64,000 nucleotides of DNA. It comes from Onchidella celtica (lineage: Eukaryota > Mollusca > Gastropoda > Systellommatophora > Onchidiidae). The notes beneath the pieces were generated by a model. It was given only the letters and a program-made list of their open reading frames with translations. It made no database searches and had not been told where the DNA came from. Below are positions 1-12,990 of this stretch, one piece after another (within the stretch, counting starts at the first letter, position 1; every line of letters begins with the position of its first letter). The stretch is from NCBI GenBank assembly GCA_963931925.1, contig OZ007569.1, positions 42,251,021 through 42,315,020 on the forward strand. Reading direction: 5' to 3'. A program made the position numbers and the translations under genes.

Positions 1-472
1 TGCGAATAAGTCAGATAACTCAGCCAGCATTTAGTCTGTAAATGTCTCAACTTCTCAGTCAAACAAGTCTATGCTTCTATCAATCAGTCATTCCGACATG
101 TTACAAAACAAATGAGGACATGTATCTGATTTAATTAGCCGCGTCACACCCTCGCCAGTGGAAACTCTAGACGTCTCACCAAGCAAGACGTGAAACATAA
201 GACGTATCGGGGTCTCTCCACTCGCTGCTGGCCTCGGGAAATGAAGCTTTTTGTTCAGGCGTTGAGCTCTGATGTTCAATCCGGAATGAGCTGCTAATGT
301 CTTATTTCCCCGTCTCTCATCCGTCAATGCACGGCGCGTCTTCGTCAAGACTTAACGACTGGCTTACGTCAACCATGATCGTGATAAATGGAGATGATGA
401 AATTGAAAAAAAAAAGAAGATAAATTACAGGTACTTGCTCATAATGGCGACTTGAGAAGGGTGGACAAGATG

Positions 473-720
473 TCACTGCTCTACGCTAATGGCACACGTT
501 TTTTTTTTATACGTTTGAGAGATTAAGAAAAAAACTGTCTCCTTTCCTATCATTTGTTGACTTATACCATTATGATTCTATTGGATTATTACATTTTCCT
601 CCTGGCGTATTTCTTTTTCTATGGTATTATCTGATTGCCCTCATGCTCAGAAATGCAATGAACCGTCAGTTGTCTTTTGGCACAAGTCTGACATAGATGC
701 CATTATCATAGGGCAGTGAC
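473..720 (+). mobile_element. MITE family A, copy 1 (about 248 bp, terminal inverted repeats)
   Basis: The left end GTCACTGCTCTACGCTAATG matches the reverse complement of the right end (GTCACTGCCCTATGATAATG) over about 20 bases. The whole unit is repeated in the opposite orientation at 52429-52680. The best conserved internal block is about 557-592, around TTATACCATTATGATTCTAT. There is no coding capacity, so it would be non-autonomous. A target-site duplication is not clear (GAT flanks both sides), so the superfamily is not assigned. Confidence 0.8.
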
Positions 721-3087
721 GATGATTGAATATCGCCTTTGATTCTTGCCAGTCCACGAGCTTGTAGCATAGATATAAAAATAATTATGTAACTTTTGCT
801 CTTGTGGACAATCAGAACATGCACCTTTCGTTCTACAAACTCGAAATAGATAATACTCAAGGGAAGAAAGAAAAATAATTGATTTAAGAGGAATTGCATC
901 AGCTGTTGTGTTGAACTTCTGTGTGAAATTATTCTAAGGATTATTTTCTGTGCTGCTGTTATTATCTCAGTTTTCTTCCATTTTTATGATTAAAGGTGCC
1001 GGGGGGGGGGGCATACGGGCGGGTGGAAAGATACCCACGTTGCCTTTTTTTAGGGGGGGCATGGGGCAGTGGGAGGATGACTGAGGGGGGGGGGATAGGA
1101 GGAGGGAATTGAGGGGGGGGGGTACTCATGTTGTCATTTTTGAGACTATATTATTGGTTTCATTTCAGTAACTGACGTCACGTACTGTTGTACTAAAAGA
1201 TCTACGGTGAAAACATAGTATATTTATTGAAGGATATTTTGTTTTGTCATCGTGAGGCGCCAGTCTAGTTCTATAACAATCACTGTTAATACTTTTAAAT
1301 CAAAATATCATATCATTGTAAGTAATTTATCGTTCATTACTGAAGATACATACGATGTCCCGTTACCCCTCTTGTGTCCAGGCGTTATTCCAGACCTCCA
1401 AAACATGCAAACCTGATTTTGATATGTCAAAGAATTGCAAAATGTAAACAATAATCAAGAAATATTGTCTTGTATGGTAAAGTAGAAAGAGATCCGCAAA
1501 TAGGGGATGATCCACAAAACGCTCTGAGTTTGTAACTTGGCATGGGGGAAGTTGGGGGGGGGGTATTTTTTGGAGGGAAGGGGGGGGGGGAGGGTAGTCA
1601 TATCAAAGGAGACAAAACTGGCCATTTCGAGTGTACCTAAACATAAAAATGACCGCAATCGACTTTGATTGACAGTAAGATATCCCAGGCTTAGTCCAGT
1701 TAGAACAGTTGGTCATGTTTGCGTCAGACTCAAGCAAAGTTAGTTCAATGATTACATTCATTCTTAGAATGTCAACAACGAGTTCATTCAACCCACGAGC
1801 TATTCACATTCCTGTGGCGTTACTCGCTGTCTAACGGCTCGTCAAAACCAGACCAAAGACGGAGATAATGAGGGGAATTTTCCGCAAGTGGTTAGGATTG
1901 CGGTTGTGAACGTTCTAAGAAGTCCAGCGCTTGGTAGATTCCTAAGTTACTGATTTGAAGTTTTCCAGGAAGATAAGGATATCAAATAGTGAAACTTCCG
2001 CGATGCTAATGTCCTTCATCAAACAAGTTTGAAATGTTTAATTACGATACTTTTTAAAGGGAAGCAGCTTGATAGCACTGACAACAGTTCTGCTACTACC
2101 ATTATCACCACCACCATCATCATCATCAACAACAACAACAACAACAACAACATCAACAGAAACAAGCACTTGGCTCGCTGTCTTCAAAACAATGTTCCCA
2201 ATCGAACTAAGTGAGATTTTTTATATTTTCTTGAAAAATTACATGGTTTACTGCGCATCAGATTGAATTACATCTGTCGGCAACAGCTAGGCCGTCGTCT
2301 TCTGAGGACAACACTTGAAACCAAAGCAATTAGGATGTTAGATGTAATTAAATAAAAGAATTCCCAAAGAAGGAGTCGAGAAAGACAAAAAAAAAAGGCT
2401 GATATAAAAATGACAGGACTGAGATGGCAATTTGAGTAATGTGAGAGAAATACAAGGAGACAGTTGAAACAAAAGCTTTAAGAAAAAAAACAAAAAACAA
2501 ATCCAAAGCAAAATCCTCAAGGCTTGGAGATATTTGATGTATTTGTTTCTTCCTGGTCGGAAATGACAAATAGATGACAATTCATTTTCTTTGTTCTTCC
2601 TTGTTGGAGTTCCGAATGTAATTAATTCAGCCTGCACGGCGTTACCGGAAAGCCAATCTGAAGATACATGGCTTTTTTTTTTTGCGGGTGTAACAATGGC
2701 AGAGATGATAGATAGGTTTAGCCATTCTCATGATAAACGCTATTCTCGAAGAAATGTCACTTTTTAAGACTAAAATAGACATAAATTAGACTCGGCTTGT
2801 CAGAAACGGTGTCATTTGGATGATTACTTTTCTTTTTCCATTACGATCAGTAGAATTTGTTTAATCTGGAATATGCCATCAAGGCCTTGAGCTATAAGGA
2901 AGGTATATCGAAATAAAGAAGACATGAGAAATTGTTAGGTGCGTCATTAAAAAAAAACAACAAAATATTCAGACGTGACCGAATTGTTTTCTTTTCTTTA
3001 ATTATTATTATTATTATTTTTTATCCAAAACATTTCTGTGAGCGTTTTTGCCACGATGAACAGGAGTTAAAAAAAAACCGTCCAAAT
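721..3087. other. Gene-free intronic DNA
   Basis: Nothing coding was recognised. G runs of about 10 lie at 1001, 1085, 1113, 1554 and 1581, and a CAY/CAA repeat at 2098. AT-rich elsewhere. Confidence 0.7.
2098..2159 (+). repeat. (CAY)n/(CAA)n microsatellite
   Basis: Runs of CAC and CAT triplets are followed by nine or so AAC triplets. Confidence 0.9.
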
Positions 3088-3269
3088 CAGTGGCGGATCT
3101 ACCATGAAATTAGTGAAGCTTAAGTTTAAGGGCCCCTAATCCCGGATGGGGCCTTGAGGAACTTTTCTTTCCATGAGTGAATTTTGAATGTTGCCCTGTT
3201 GTTGCTGGTTGCGAAGGTGCCCCATAACAGTTCAAGCTTCAGGGTCCCAGAAATGTAGGTCCGCTCCTG
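3088..3269 (+). mobile_element. hAT-like MITE family B, copy 1 (about 182 bp)
   Basis: It starts CAGTGGCGGATCTACC and ends GTAGGTCCGCTCCTG, an imperfect terminal inverted repeat of the CAGTGGCGG-type typical of hAT elements. The internal block GTGAATTTTGAATGTTGCCC and the following GTTGTTGCTGGTTGCGAA are shared with the copy at 51445-51622. No clear 8-bp target duplication remains at this copy. It has no coding sequence. Confidence 0.8.
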
Positions 3270-3749
3270 AATTAAAGTGTCATGATAATAATTATAGTAA
3301 AGCGCATGGTGGCAATATAGAGTGAATGGTATGTACGTGAAATGCAGAAAATATAACTTTACTGCCTCTATATCACCTGGCAGGACAACGTGAGCAGCGA
3401 AATTGTCTTCAGGAGATATGAAATCCCCAGCTTGTATACCACCAACATAATTATATCCTATGGCGACATGACCACTGTTGTGTTTCGGAACTTGACCATA
3501 ATAATTATAATAACAAAAGAGACTGCTATAAATAATTTGGCCTCATGACTCAATTAGCCTCTCTCTTGAAAAACAAAAGCCAAATGAGCAAGTGACCTGT
3601 GTTCCCCAGTGTAGATATGGTTATAGTGTTAGTTCAGGTCTATGATTCGAATTATTTGATGAGATGTTATTGACACTTTGAACGATCTTTCGCAATGGAG
3701 AAGGAGGCCATAAGAGGCAGGAAGGGATGGAGAAACTGCAGTAGTTCCA

Positions 3750-3892
3750 GCATCACCAGCATCTTCATTATTATTATCACCATCGTCATCCTTATTGTTT
3801 TCCACCTCCTCCTCTTCCTCCTCCTCATCATCCTCATCACTGTTATCATCATCATCACCACCACCATCACCACCACCACCACCAGCACCAGC

Positions 3893-3926
<34 letters not shown>

Positions 3927-4065
3927 TCAACAACAACAACACCAAAAACTTCAGCCATGATACTAACGGCAGTAACATCAACATCATTGCGGAGAACATA
4001 TTTATCATTAACAACAACAACAACAAAACCACAACTACCACCACCAACAACATTAGCAATAACAA
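3750..4065 (+). repeat. Compound trinucleotide repeat (ATT, TCC, CAY, CAA)
   Basis: More than 300 bp of mixed triplet repeats, C-rich on the + strand. It keeps several frames open on both strands. The resulting low-complexity frames are not genes. Confidence 0.9.
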
Positions 4066-5031
4066 TTATATATCTGCTGTCCTGACAAGAATAACATAGC
4101 ATTGTGAGCTTCACTGGTATAGATTTCTGCAAGAACACAAGGCATCCGACATGCCACAACGATAAGTAGAGAATTAACTATGTACACAGCGGTTCTTCAT
4201 CTCTCTCTACATTGGCATGACATTGTTACAACCTCCGTCAGCAGCCTCACGTTATCCTCATGTACACTCTGATGGGCATTGCTTTCTTTCATTCTTTTGA
4301 AAAGAGAGAAAATATTACAATTTGAATCTAATTAATAACTGCGATGGCAAAATTGAAGTTTAAAACAGCAAAAAAATAAATGTCCTTCAAAACAGGAATG
4401 ACAATACCATCGAACGGCAGGCCGGGTCTAACTAGCATTGAAAAACGCTAAATTATATCTATAAATTGTGGGGAAAAAATCTTAAGTTTCTATGTCAACA
4501 TAGACAGCGAGAGATGCTGAAAGCAGTCATTCCTTATCACATTGAATGTAGCCACTTCGCTCTGTCAACAAGGCTGAAATGTGAAACTTAATGATTTGAT
4601 TCAAAACTATTGACTTAGCACATTTTTCCTCCTGTCCGAATCATTTAGGTGATTTTGACCGCCCCCGTTTGGTGTTCGCTGTGCAAGTGTTCAGTTTTTA
4701 TTATTATTATTTTCATTTTCAAAAAGGAAGAATCTTATTTATGCCGTTGGGTGTTGTTCCACAGAATCGGTTTGTTAATTTTTTTTATTCGTGTTTTTGT
4801 TTCCAAGTGGGGAAAGAATGGGGAGGGGATGGGTGGGTGGGGCAGTTTAATCTTAATTATTTTTTTTCTCTCTGTTTTTCCCACTCAGAATTTAAAGATT
4901 TTTAAAATTCATTCTTGCTGCCTAATGTGTTGAATGAAGTGTCTAATTTGATTCCAAAGCGTGTTCATGATGTTGGACACCAACTCGCACATGGAAGTTT
5001 GAGGAAAAGATGCAAACGTTCGAAAGGGTTC

Positions 5032-5034
<3 letters not shown>

Positions 5035-5125
<91 letters not shown>

Positions 5126-5175
5126 AGAATGAGAGAGAGAGTGAGAGAGAACAGTGTGTATGTGAGTGAGTGAGT

Positions 5176-5250
<75 letters not shown>
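5035..5250 (+). repeat. (AG)n microsatellite, two blocks
   Basis: Long AG dinucleotide tracts at 5035-5120 and about 5178-5250. They are separated by a GTGA-rich interruption. Confidence 0.95.
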
Positions 5251-5251
<1 letters not shown>

Positions 5252-6256
5252 CCCCCCCGCCCCCAACCCATCAAGCGCATCAATTGTCTTTGAAAGTAAA
5301 ACAGCTATCATTAGAGAGTGAAGCCCCAGTGTTCGTCAAGCAATAGTTGTATTGATCTGTTGTGTTGTCAGGCCGCATCACGCCGGCCTTTCCCCCCTCC
5401 CGTATTCCTATGCAAATAACGGGAGTTGTGCGTCCTGCACAATGGCAAGCAATAGAAAAGATTCTGTGATTGCTGAATGTGAAGGTTTCCAGCTCTTTGG
5501 CATGGCGGAAAGTCTGTCATTTTTCCAGGGCAACTGCGATTTAGTTGCCGGTTTAGCCAGGAGCGGTTTGATAGTTTGATTGGAGGATTGAAGATGTTGG
5601 TAGTGGATGATTGAGGTGCCGCATTGGTTTTGATGGAGGGGGTGAGGGGTGGGGAGAGGGAAGGGAAGAGGGAGTTAAGGGAGGGAGGTTCCAAGAGGGG
5701 GAAGGGGGAGAGTAGGGATTTGGAGGAAGGACGGGGAGGGGGGGGGGGAGGTACATTATTCATTTTAATATATGAATAATATAGTACAGAAGAGGGTTTT
5801 TGCTTGCCCTCAAGCATTCCCTTCTCTATGTTTGGCACCTTCCTCGCTTTCTATTTCGAAATCATATCTCTAACCTGTTCAACGTTTTAAAATGCTGTGC
5901 GACTCGTATATTGTCATCACAAAATATTCTGTCCTATAAGCAAGAACGTTTCGTTTGTCTGCTTTGGTAAACGATATTAATGAGTACAGAAAGGAATTTT
6001 ACGTATTCAAGCGACAAACGGAAAGAGCAGAATATTCAACTGTCTTAATGAGCTATGGAATGAATGAAACACACGACTTTTTCATTAGGACATTGCCAAG
6101 TAAGACAGCAGGCGAGTTTATTGATTGCTGCGCTGTAATATACTTGTCATTTTGTATTTAACATCTACCAGCTATCTTGTTCTATCTTACGGATACTGTA
6201 GGACAGGTATAATATTGGGGTCACTGTTTTCATTTTCATATCGACAGCTGTAATTT

Positions 6257-6390
6257 TACATCTCAAAGACACTCGAGGCGCCTGTTCAATGTATTTCTGT
6301 AAGGCATTCCAAAGACACTTCAGGCATTTACTCTGAAAGTGTAAGGCATCTCAAAGACAATTGAGACACCTGTTAAACGTTATTTATACT
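6257..6390 (+). repeat. Degenerate tandem repeat of about 40-50 bp units
   Basis: CATCTCAAAGACACTCGAGG, GCATTCCAAAGACACTTCAG and GCATCTCAAAGACAATTGAG recur in succession. The first and third are followed by CCTGTT(A/C)AA(C/T)GT. Confidence 0.5.
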
Positions 6391-7280
6391 TACAAGTTCT
6401 GTTTTTTTAGCCTGAGCATGGCGTATCTATATTAAGGGATAAATTTTCCTTTGTATTGTCCTTTGTACTCTTCTCTTCAAATTTGCCTATGTCCAATTTC
6501 TCTCCCCCCCCTCCCCACCTCCAACCCCACACCTATCCGTCCTTGTTCTGTCCCTGGCACCATTTTGGCTTTAAGTGTTTGTTTGGCTCTGACAAAACGC
6601 TGGCTCTTTCACGAAGCCGCCTAAGTGTATTCGCCTAACTGCAGATGACAGCACTTTTTGGGAGCCAAATATTCTTTGAACTTCAACGAGGAATTTTATT
6701 TTCCTTTTTATTACCAATTGATTAGGTGGGAGGACATTAATTTTAAGGCCCATTCGTCCGTAACAAATGTATTAAAGATAGGAAGTATGTTTCAAGTATA
6801 ATGTTTTCATTTCCTGTAAAATTAGGTACTTTGCCTTGTGCACTTTTATGACTCGGCTAGTCAAAAACAGCGAGGCTGAGACTGGGGATTGTCTGGTTTT
6901 TCCATGTGAAAATATGGGAAAACCCTCCCAAAAAAAGTGCATTGTTACTGCCAGCGTATACTTAAATATCCAATCTCCTTTTAATGTTGTTCACTGCCTA
7001 CTGATACTTAGATTTCAGATAACGTTTGGACACTCATTATCTTCATTATGAAGTCAGCTTCCTTGCAGTTGATAAACCAGATTTTCCAAGACAGTAGGTA
7101 GCTGCATAATTATGTTGAAGATAGTAAGTACATGCAGGAGATAACGCATTAATAGACAGACCTATGTCATGATCAGATATAACTGTCCACCCGTGTGATT
7201 TCTTACGTGTAAGGTTAATAATGGTCGGGTATTTTTGAGAAAATGAGGATTTGAAGTTTGGTCGGCAAAAGGGCCAAAAT

Positions 7281-7462
7281 GGTACAGTTTTACCTGAAGA
7301 TCAACTAGCAATACTGCCTCCTATGGAAAGCACATCAACCCCGAGACTAATTATGAGAATGAAGCATTTCGCGAGAGTTTACGTTTTTATGGTCAAACGC
7401 GATGAACACTAAACTTCTTGCTCAGTATCCAGTTATTGAATTAAGCCCTTCGTGCCCATGAA
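7281..7462 (+). repeat. Dispersed repeat D, left copy of an inverted pair
   Basis: About 182 bp running from a CAGTTTTACCTGAAGATCA block to a TTAAGCCCTTCGTGCCCATG block. It matches the reverse complement of 9785-9971 with roughly 85% identity by eye. The best shared core is CCTATGGAAAGCACATCAAC. It does not translate into anything recognisable. Confidence 0.8.
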
Positions 7463-9784
7463 ACAAACACATAATCATCCCAAAAAGTCTTTAACCGATT
7501 GGAATGACAATCTTATACATATTGAAATAAGGAGTGAGAGAACCACTTTCATGACATAGACCTAACTTCAAAATCGGGAAAATGTCCCATACACCAAGAT
7601 AGACTTGTTTGTCTCACCAATGGGCGAGGTCCCGCTTAACTCCATGGTCGACATAACCGTGACAGAAAACAGACTTGACAGTAAAGTTATGGACCTAATG
7701 TGGCAGATTCACCAAGCTGTTTATCCCGAAAAGTTGCGTCCGGAAAACGGATAGAATTATCTCAATCTTGTTATCCCGCCTCAGATAGCTTGTCCGAGTT
7801 GCACTTGTATTTCTTTTCCTCCATCTTGGACTTTGATGACGTTGTACGACAGTACGTGTTTATCTGCAAGGATAAAAGTGGCTTTAAATAGAGCTCAGAT
7901 CAGCCTTCGATAACTGATAACGTTCAAATCATTTCATTGTTTTCTTTCTTCCCCCCACACAACTCTGACTGTCCCACTCACTCCACCCCTCATAAATGTG
8001 CAATAAGGCAATGTTAGTTTATCATGCTAGGACTTTGACATCAAACAGCTGAAGGGCAGTGCTAACAAGTCACTTAATATACAACCTTAAGATCAAATAA
8101 TTATGCCGTTATGAGTGCAAAATGAGATAAGAAATAATATAAAATAAATATTGATATTGCTTAAAACTTGGGCAACGCATGAGACATCTTACTTTTGGAA
8201 CTTCCTATAAAATCGATAAAACTTTGTCCTTTGAAAAAAAAAAACAAAAGGAAGAAACAAAAAATGTATAACAAACAAAAACGGTGTATATATAGTTTAT
8301 TCTTGTAAACTGTTAAGCCCAGAAAAGACAGCTACCATTTCAAGCATTATTTGCATGTCGTATTCAAGCTGGGATCCAGCACGAGCGGGAAGGGCGGGGA
8401 TGGGGGGGGGGGGTAGATTGCGTGTCTGCCACGTCTTTGCCCTCCGTGAAGTTCTCCTGGGAGGAAGCACATGCTCACGAGCAATAGCACTGCTGTATCC
8501 GAGACAATATAAGACGTGGCAACTCGACTTTCTCGTTCTCTCCTAATTGCCATCGATCAGTCTGTATGTGTCAGCCATTAACATCTATGGCCGTATCTTA
8601 CGCGGCGATTTTTTTTTTTGACACCTTCAGCGTTAGCTATCACTTATTTAAGAGCCCTTCACATTTGTCTCGGCCTGTGAAGTAACGGTGGAGAGCACCT
8701 ATTAATAGACAAAAGTAAACACTTGTGCCTAAATTATTGTTGTGGACATTTCACCCTGCAGATTGATCGAATTACAGCATCGCGTCAAAGTTGAAGATAT
8801 CGGTAGAAGTACTTAAGACAATCGCAAGGACTTGATAACGTCTTTAACAGTTGGGAATAAGATGTAACAATATGGATACGTGAGGTCGAAACCACACTGT
8901 GGGAGAAGTTAATGAGTGCAGTAAGCCATAGATCTGAGCTGAAGATAAATTTTGTATGGCAAGGACGGAAAGGAGATGAAAGAGAAATGAGAGGAGAGTA
9001 AAAGAGGACAGATCGTACATGCACTGTCCGGGGTATCGTGAGTACAGTGCCTTTTCCCATTAGGTTTTTAATACTTGCCTTTTCCCCGTTAGATCTCTAA
9101 TTTCACTTTTATCTGATTTTACCTCTAGGCAACTGAGGGCTGAAAGCTAGCCCAAAGAGAGAGAACGAAAAAACCATGGGAGGCGCAAAGTAGCCGTTAT
9201 CCTGCCGACGCGGCGCCAAACTCAAACAGTGACCACAGCGTATTAACTCTTTATGCAACCTTACGGAAATAATACATTTCATAAACTTGTGAAGAAGAAC
9301 GGTGGCTTTGTTTTTTTTTTTTACCAAACCTTTATGACCATACATTTGCGATTTCTTCGGCCATTTCCAGAACTTACCGGGAGCTGATTTTTAATTGAGG
9401 GGTTTTTCATTAATGTTCGAGTGAACTGAATTTTTAAGTGAGTTTGTTAAAACAATAACAACAAAAACAACAGAATTAAAAGTCCCATAGCTAGTTTGAA
9501 TAATGCCCAGATTTAAATACAAGTAAGCACAATGTATTATCTGTAAGTTAAAGCCCAAGCTGTCCCTGACCCATTTACTTATGTGGCTCATTCGCTTTGA
9601 TTAATGAATATCGCCGTATATTTAACATTGCATACATGGCATAGATAATTATAATCAAATCCAATTCGTTGTGCGAATAGGCACATTTAGGTCAAATTGA
9701 AAAGACATTAAGACATTAATTTGACTTAAAGTATGCCTAGATCTTAGTCAGTGCATGAGCATAGGACGGTGTTCTTCTTACTTT
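7463..9784. other. Gene-free interval enclosed by repeat D
   Basis: No coding frame in this 2.3-kb stretch resembles a transposase or any other protein, and its open frames are 60-91 codons at most. It holds a run of about 12 G near 8402, a T run at 8611 and a 48-bp segment (9183-9230) that recurs at 13210-13260. Confidence 0.6.
9183..9230 (+). repeat. Short dispersed repeat E, copy 1
   Basis: The sequence around CAAAGTAGCCGTTATCCTGC followed by CGACGCGGCGCCAAACTCAA recurs at 13210-13260 in the same orientation with several substitutions. Its nature is unknown. It is GC-rich compared with its surroundings. Confidence 0.55.
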
Positions 9785-9971
9785 TCATGGACACGGAGGG
9801 CTTAATTCTATAACTGAGATACTGAGCAAGAAGTTCAAGTGTTCATCGCGCTTGACTGTAAAAAACTTAAACTCTTGCGAAATGCTTCTTTCTCATAATT
9901 GCAGTCTTGGGGTTGATGTGCTTTCCATAGGAGACAGTATTACTGGCTGATCTTCATGTAAAACTATACCG
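9785..9971 (-). repeat. Dispersed repeat D, right copy of an inverted pair
   Basis: Inverted partner of 7281-7462. It carries GTTGATGTGCTTTCCATAGG and, near its other end, GGGCTTAATTCTATAACTGA. The two arms enclose about 2.3 kb (7463-9784), so they could be long terminal inverted repeats of one element or two independent insertions of one family. Confidence 0.8.
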
Positions 9972-11849
9972 CTTTATTTCAAAGTCCTGGTGGACTTAGA
10001 CGTGGTATTCAGTTAATCACTTCAACTTTTTGGCCTCACAAAGGTAAATGAAACAGAACATGGATTGTGTAGCTAAGTAATTTTGCAGCTCTGACAGTTG
10101 GCAGAACAGGGCCGCAGCGTTGTGTCTTGCTGCTCACCATCTACTGGACATCAGCAGCTCATTCCACCTGTATAATAATTATTTCTGAAATCTTCTTTTG
10201 ATTCAAGTGCTCTCAGACTATTATGAAATACGCGGTGTTTAAGCTGTGTTTCTGTGAAATGAATAATTCCACTTGAGCGCCGCGTAGGCTTTTACGCAAA
10301 TGGTATTATCATAGAACAGAGAATCCAGACTGAGACGTCATCATGTTTAAATCAAGTACAACAACAGAAAGGGCCGCAACGATAACGTACAATTAGCAAC
10401 ATCTGCAACAATAGAAATTTAACAACAACAACAACCCAAAAAAAAAACAACAACACCAACACCAAAAAAGGCAACAGCATCAACATCACGGAGACGTTGT
10501 GAGAACGAACAGCATCACAACTCCTGCTCACAGACCACAGAAAGATACAATGCATAGCCATCTTTTATCGATTTGGCCCTCGGTAACATAAGATACGCAC
10601 GAAACGGGTGAATTAAGCATGCAAAAAATAACCATACCCCGTATAAGCCGTCCAGAAACACCGACTCAGCAACCCAAAATTAATTCCTAATTCCCTAACA
10701 TTAATAAGTCTAAATACGTACCAGATTATGCTTTAAATAGCAGGGCCCGGCTTATGTCATTCCTGTTTATCGGCATGGCCCTGTGTAAGGTCAGTCTAGA
10801 TACGACATAGGTCTAGAGATACGTGCGACAATTGTGATGGAAGAGCAACTGTCTTTTTATGGGACGTTCATTATATTATTTCTCGGGCCATTTTCTTCTC
10901 GCACTGCCTTGCACGGCCTTTGGTCCGATCAGTCATCAATACACGTCTTCCCAAGTCCTTTCCCGATTCGTCTCCGCAGCCCTAGAGTGGGCGATTCGGA
11001 AAAGTATTTTCAGCGAATGAATATCCGATTTTCATAATGGTGTGGCAAAGATTCACGGTACTACGTATTTCTCCTCTTCTTTGAATGTTGTGCATATTTA
11101 TGCCAATTGAACATTCAGTAGCATTGCGTAAGTGTTGCGCAATGTTTTGCCACACCCCTTTTATCTGTCTTCCATCATTATCATTCCAAGTAGCAACAAA
11201 AGCTAATAGACAGTAATGAGTTTTCTAATTAGATTCCTTCCTTGGATTTTAGTTATTCCATTCTTATTTATGACTTTCCTACGTGATTCGGTGCGCATGT
11301 GTTTATCTCCTTCTGGGAGATTCTAAGGCCATTAATGTAAGTCATTCAGCTTGCCTGCAACAGATCTATAATGAGTATCACATTGATTTTAACACATTTT
11401 CTCTGTGTGACATTCTTGTGATTTTTTACGCCTCTCCTCGCCACCGCCTTTTCACATTTAAAGAAATTAGCACTAATTGTCTTTAAAGTTGTCATTACCG
11501 CGAAGAAAAACTCGGCAGTTTCCTCTGTTAGTATAAGTTTGATTTCTAAGGTATTTTGCTTTATTAAAAAAATAGTTATACTTAGTAATTCATAAAGTTT
11601 GGAGTCATAATATATTTCAACACTTTCCCCTAAAACGATAGTTATGTACTGTATTGTGGAATTCGACTCCGCCCAGCAGTGTATTTCTGTGCTTTTTCCT
11701 CTCTTTCTCCTAAGATCTTTTCCAAGCTTTCTCACTTTCTTTTCTTCCTTATTTACCTTCTTCCCCCACCTCAGACTTTATTTTCGAACTCTCTACGATA
11801 CACCAACGAACAAATCTTACTGTATTCGATTCTGCGTGTTTTCAAGGCC

Positions 11850-12080
11850 CGCCCAAGTCCACTTTTCACCTCAGGACAATGTATTATTACGGGGCGAAGA
11901 TGCGACCCAGCCTAATATCGCTAATGTTTTCGCTGGCCTATCATAACCGTATCGAGAGCGCTTCTTGCGGCTGGAGGAAAACGCGAAGCCGTTGCATTAT
12001 TGAACGGTCGTTGTCACGTCCGGCCGGCCAAGACGCATGGTTTGGCCCAGGAGCGCTGACAGTCATCTCAAGAAGATGGG
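11850..12080. promoter_or_regulatory. Candidate regulatory or conserved segment, GC- and CpG-rich
   Basis: Unique sequence with many CpGs (GAGAGCGCTT, AAAACGCGAAGCCG, TCCGGCCGGCC) in AT-rich surroundings. Short open frames of 73-100 codons cross it but show no protein family. An unrecognised short exon or a conserved non-coding element are both possible. Confidence 0.25.
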
Positions 12081-12880
12081 GTCCTTTTGGCCGATGTTAG
12101 TGGTTGGGCCGTTGGGAGGAGGTGATAGATAGGATGGGGAAGGTCAGAGAGACAAGGAGTGGAACAGATTGGTGATGATTACAATGATTATGAAGGACAT
12201 TATGGACTTGTGGTTCAGCCGCGGTCGTTGTTTCTTTGTCCAATTCATTGTCATCTTGTCATCATCTGGCCTTTGTCTTGTGAAGATGAAGATGGTTTTT
12301 TAATCTGTTTTTTGTCTAATCCGCCAGAGAATATGGGACACATTTAAACACCAGATCAGATCAGTGTGCGGGAACAGTGTGTACACAAAAAAGCTTGTTA
12401 TGAAACCGCAGAAGTGTGAAGGAGCTAATTTCACGGGGAGGAAAAAGAAAACAAAACGCTTTGACGTGACGTGTATTCTTTATTAGAATCTTATAAAATC
12501 TGAAATTTTGTATCCCCTCATGATCATTAAAAATATTCCCTATAAGAATTCACAGAATATTTGACCAAAAAAAAGGGTTTTCATCTACATTTGCACGAAT
12601 ACACTTATGACGTTTCACGACAGCGCCAAGGAAAAGTTTCTGTTCGTGTAACTTTAGGATGGATATTCGGGACTTTCAGCGTATTATATGCCTCCAGGCG
12701 AATGTCTAACGCCTCTGGTTGTTCAGCACGTCCTCAAAACATCAGCGTGACCTGGGTGTTCGCTGCACTCACGGCTGCTTCCTCTCCCAAATGTCTTAAG
12801 TGTTATTTTTTACTGCTGCCGCTGCAGCAAAAACAAGAACAAGAATAACTCCTACTCCCCATCCTCTTCCCCCTCCTTCT

Positions 12881-12990
12881 ATTAATACTACTGCTCCTAC
12901 CGCTGCTACTGCTACCACTGCTACTGCTACTGCTACTGCCACTACTACTACTACTACTACTACTACTATTACTGCAATTACTACCGCCAC
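12881..12990 (+). repeat. (TAC)n/(TGC)n trinucleotide repeat
   Basis: ACT and GCT triplets with a pure (ACT) block near 12941-12968. Confidence 0.9.

Larger units (their letters stand above)
4066..7280. other. Gene-free intronic DNA
   Basis: Contains the AG array at 5035, a G-rich block at 5636-5752 and the degenerate tandem repeat at 6257. No protein family was seen in the 60-156 codon frames; those at 5368-5838 owe their length to the G-rich block. Confidence 0.7.

Noticed and set aside
3629..4159. Overlapping 96-176 codon frames on both strands, Asp/Gly- or Ser/Pro-rich
   Set aside because: All are produced by the compound trinucleotide repeat; four competing frames cover the same bases.
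4410..4436. Second Helitron-like end (GGCAGGCCGGGTCTAACTAG)
   Set aside because: The hairpin is weak and CTAG is followed by C rather than T.
4909..5311. Ser-Leu and Arg-Glu dipeptide frames
   Set aside because: Generated by the (AG)n array.
11346..11735. 129-codon minus-strand frame
   Set aside because: AT-rich, no motif, no homologue recalled.
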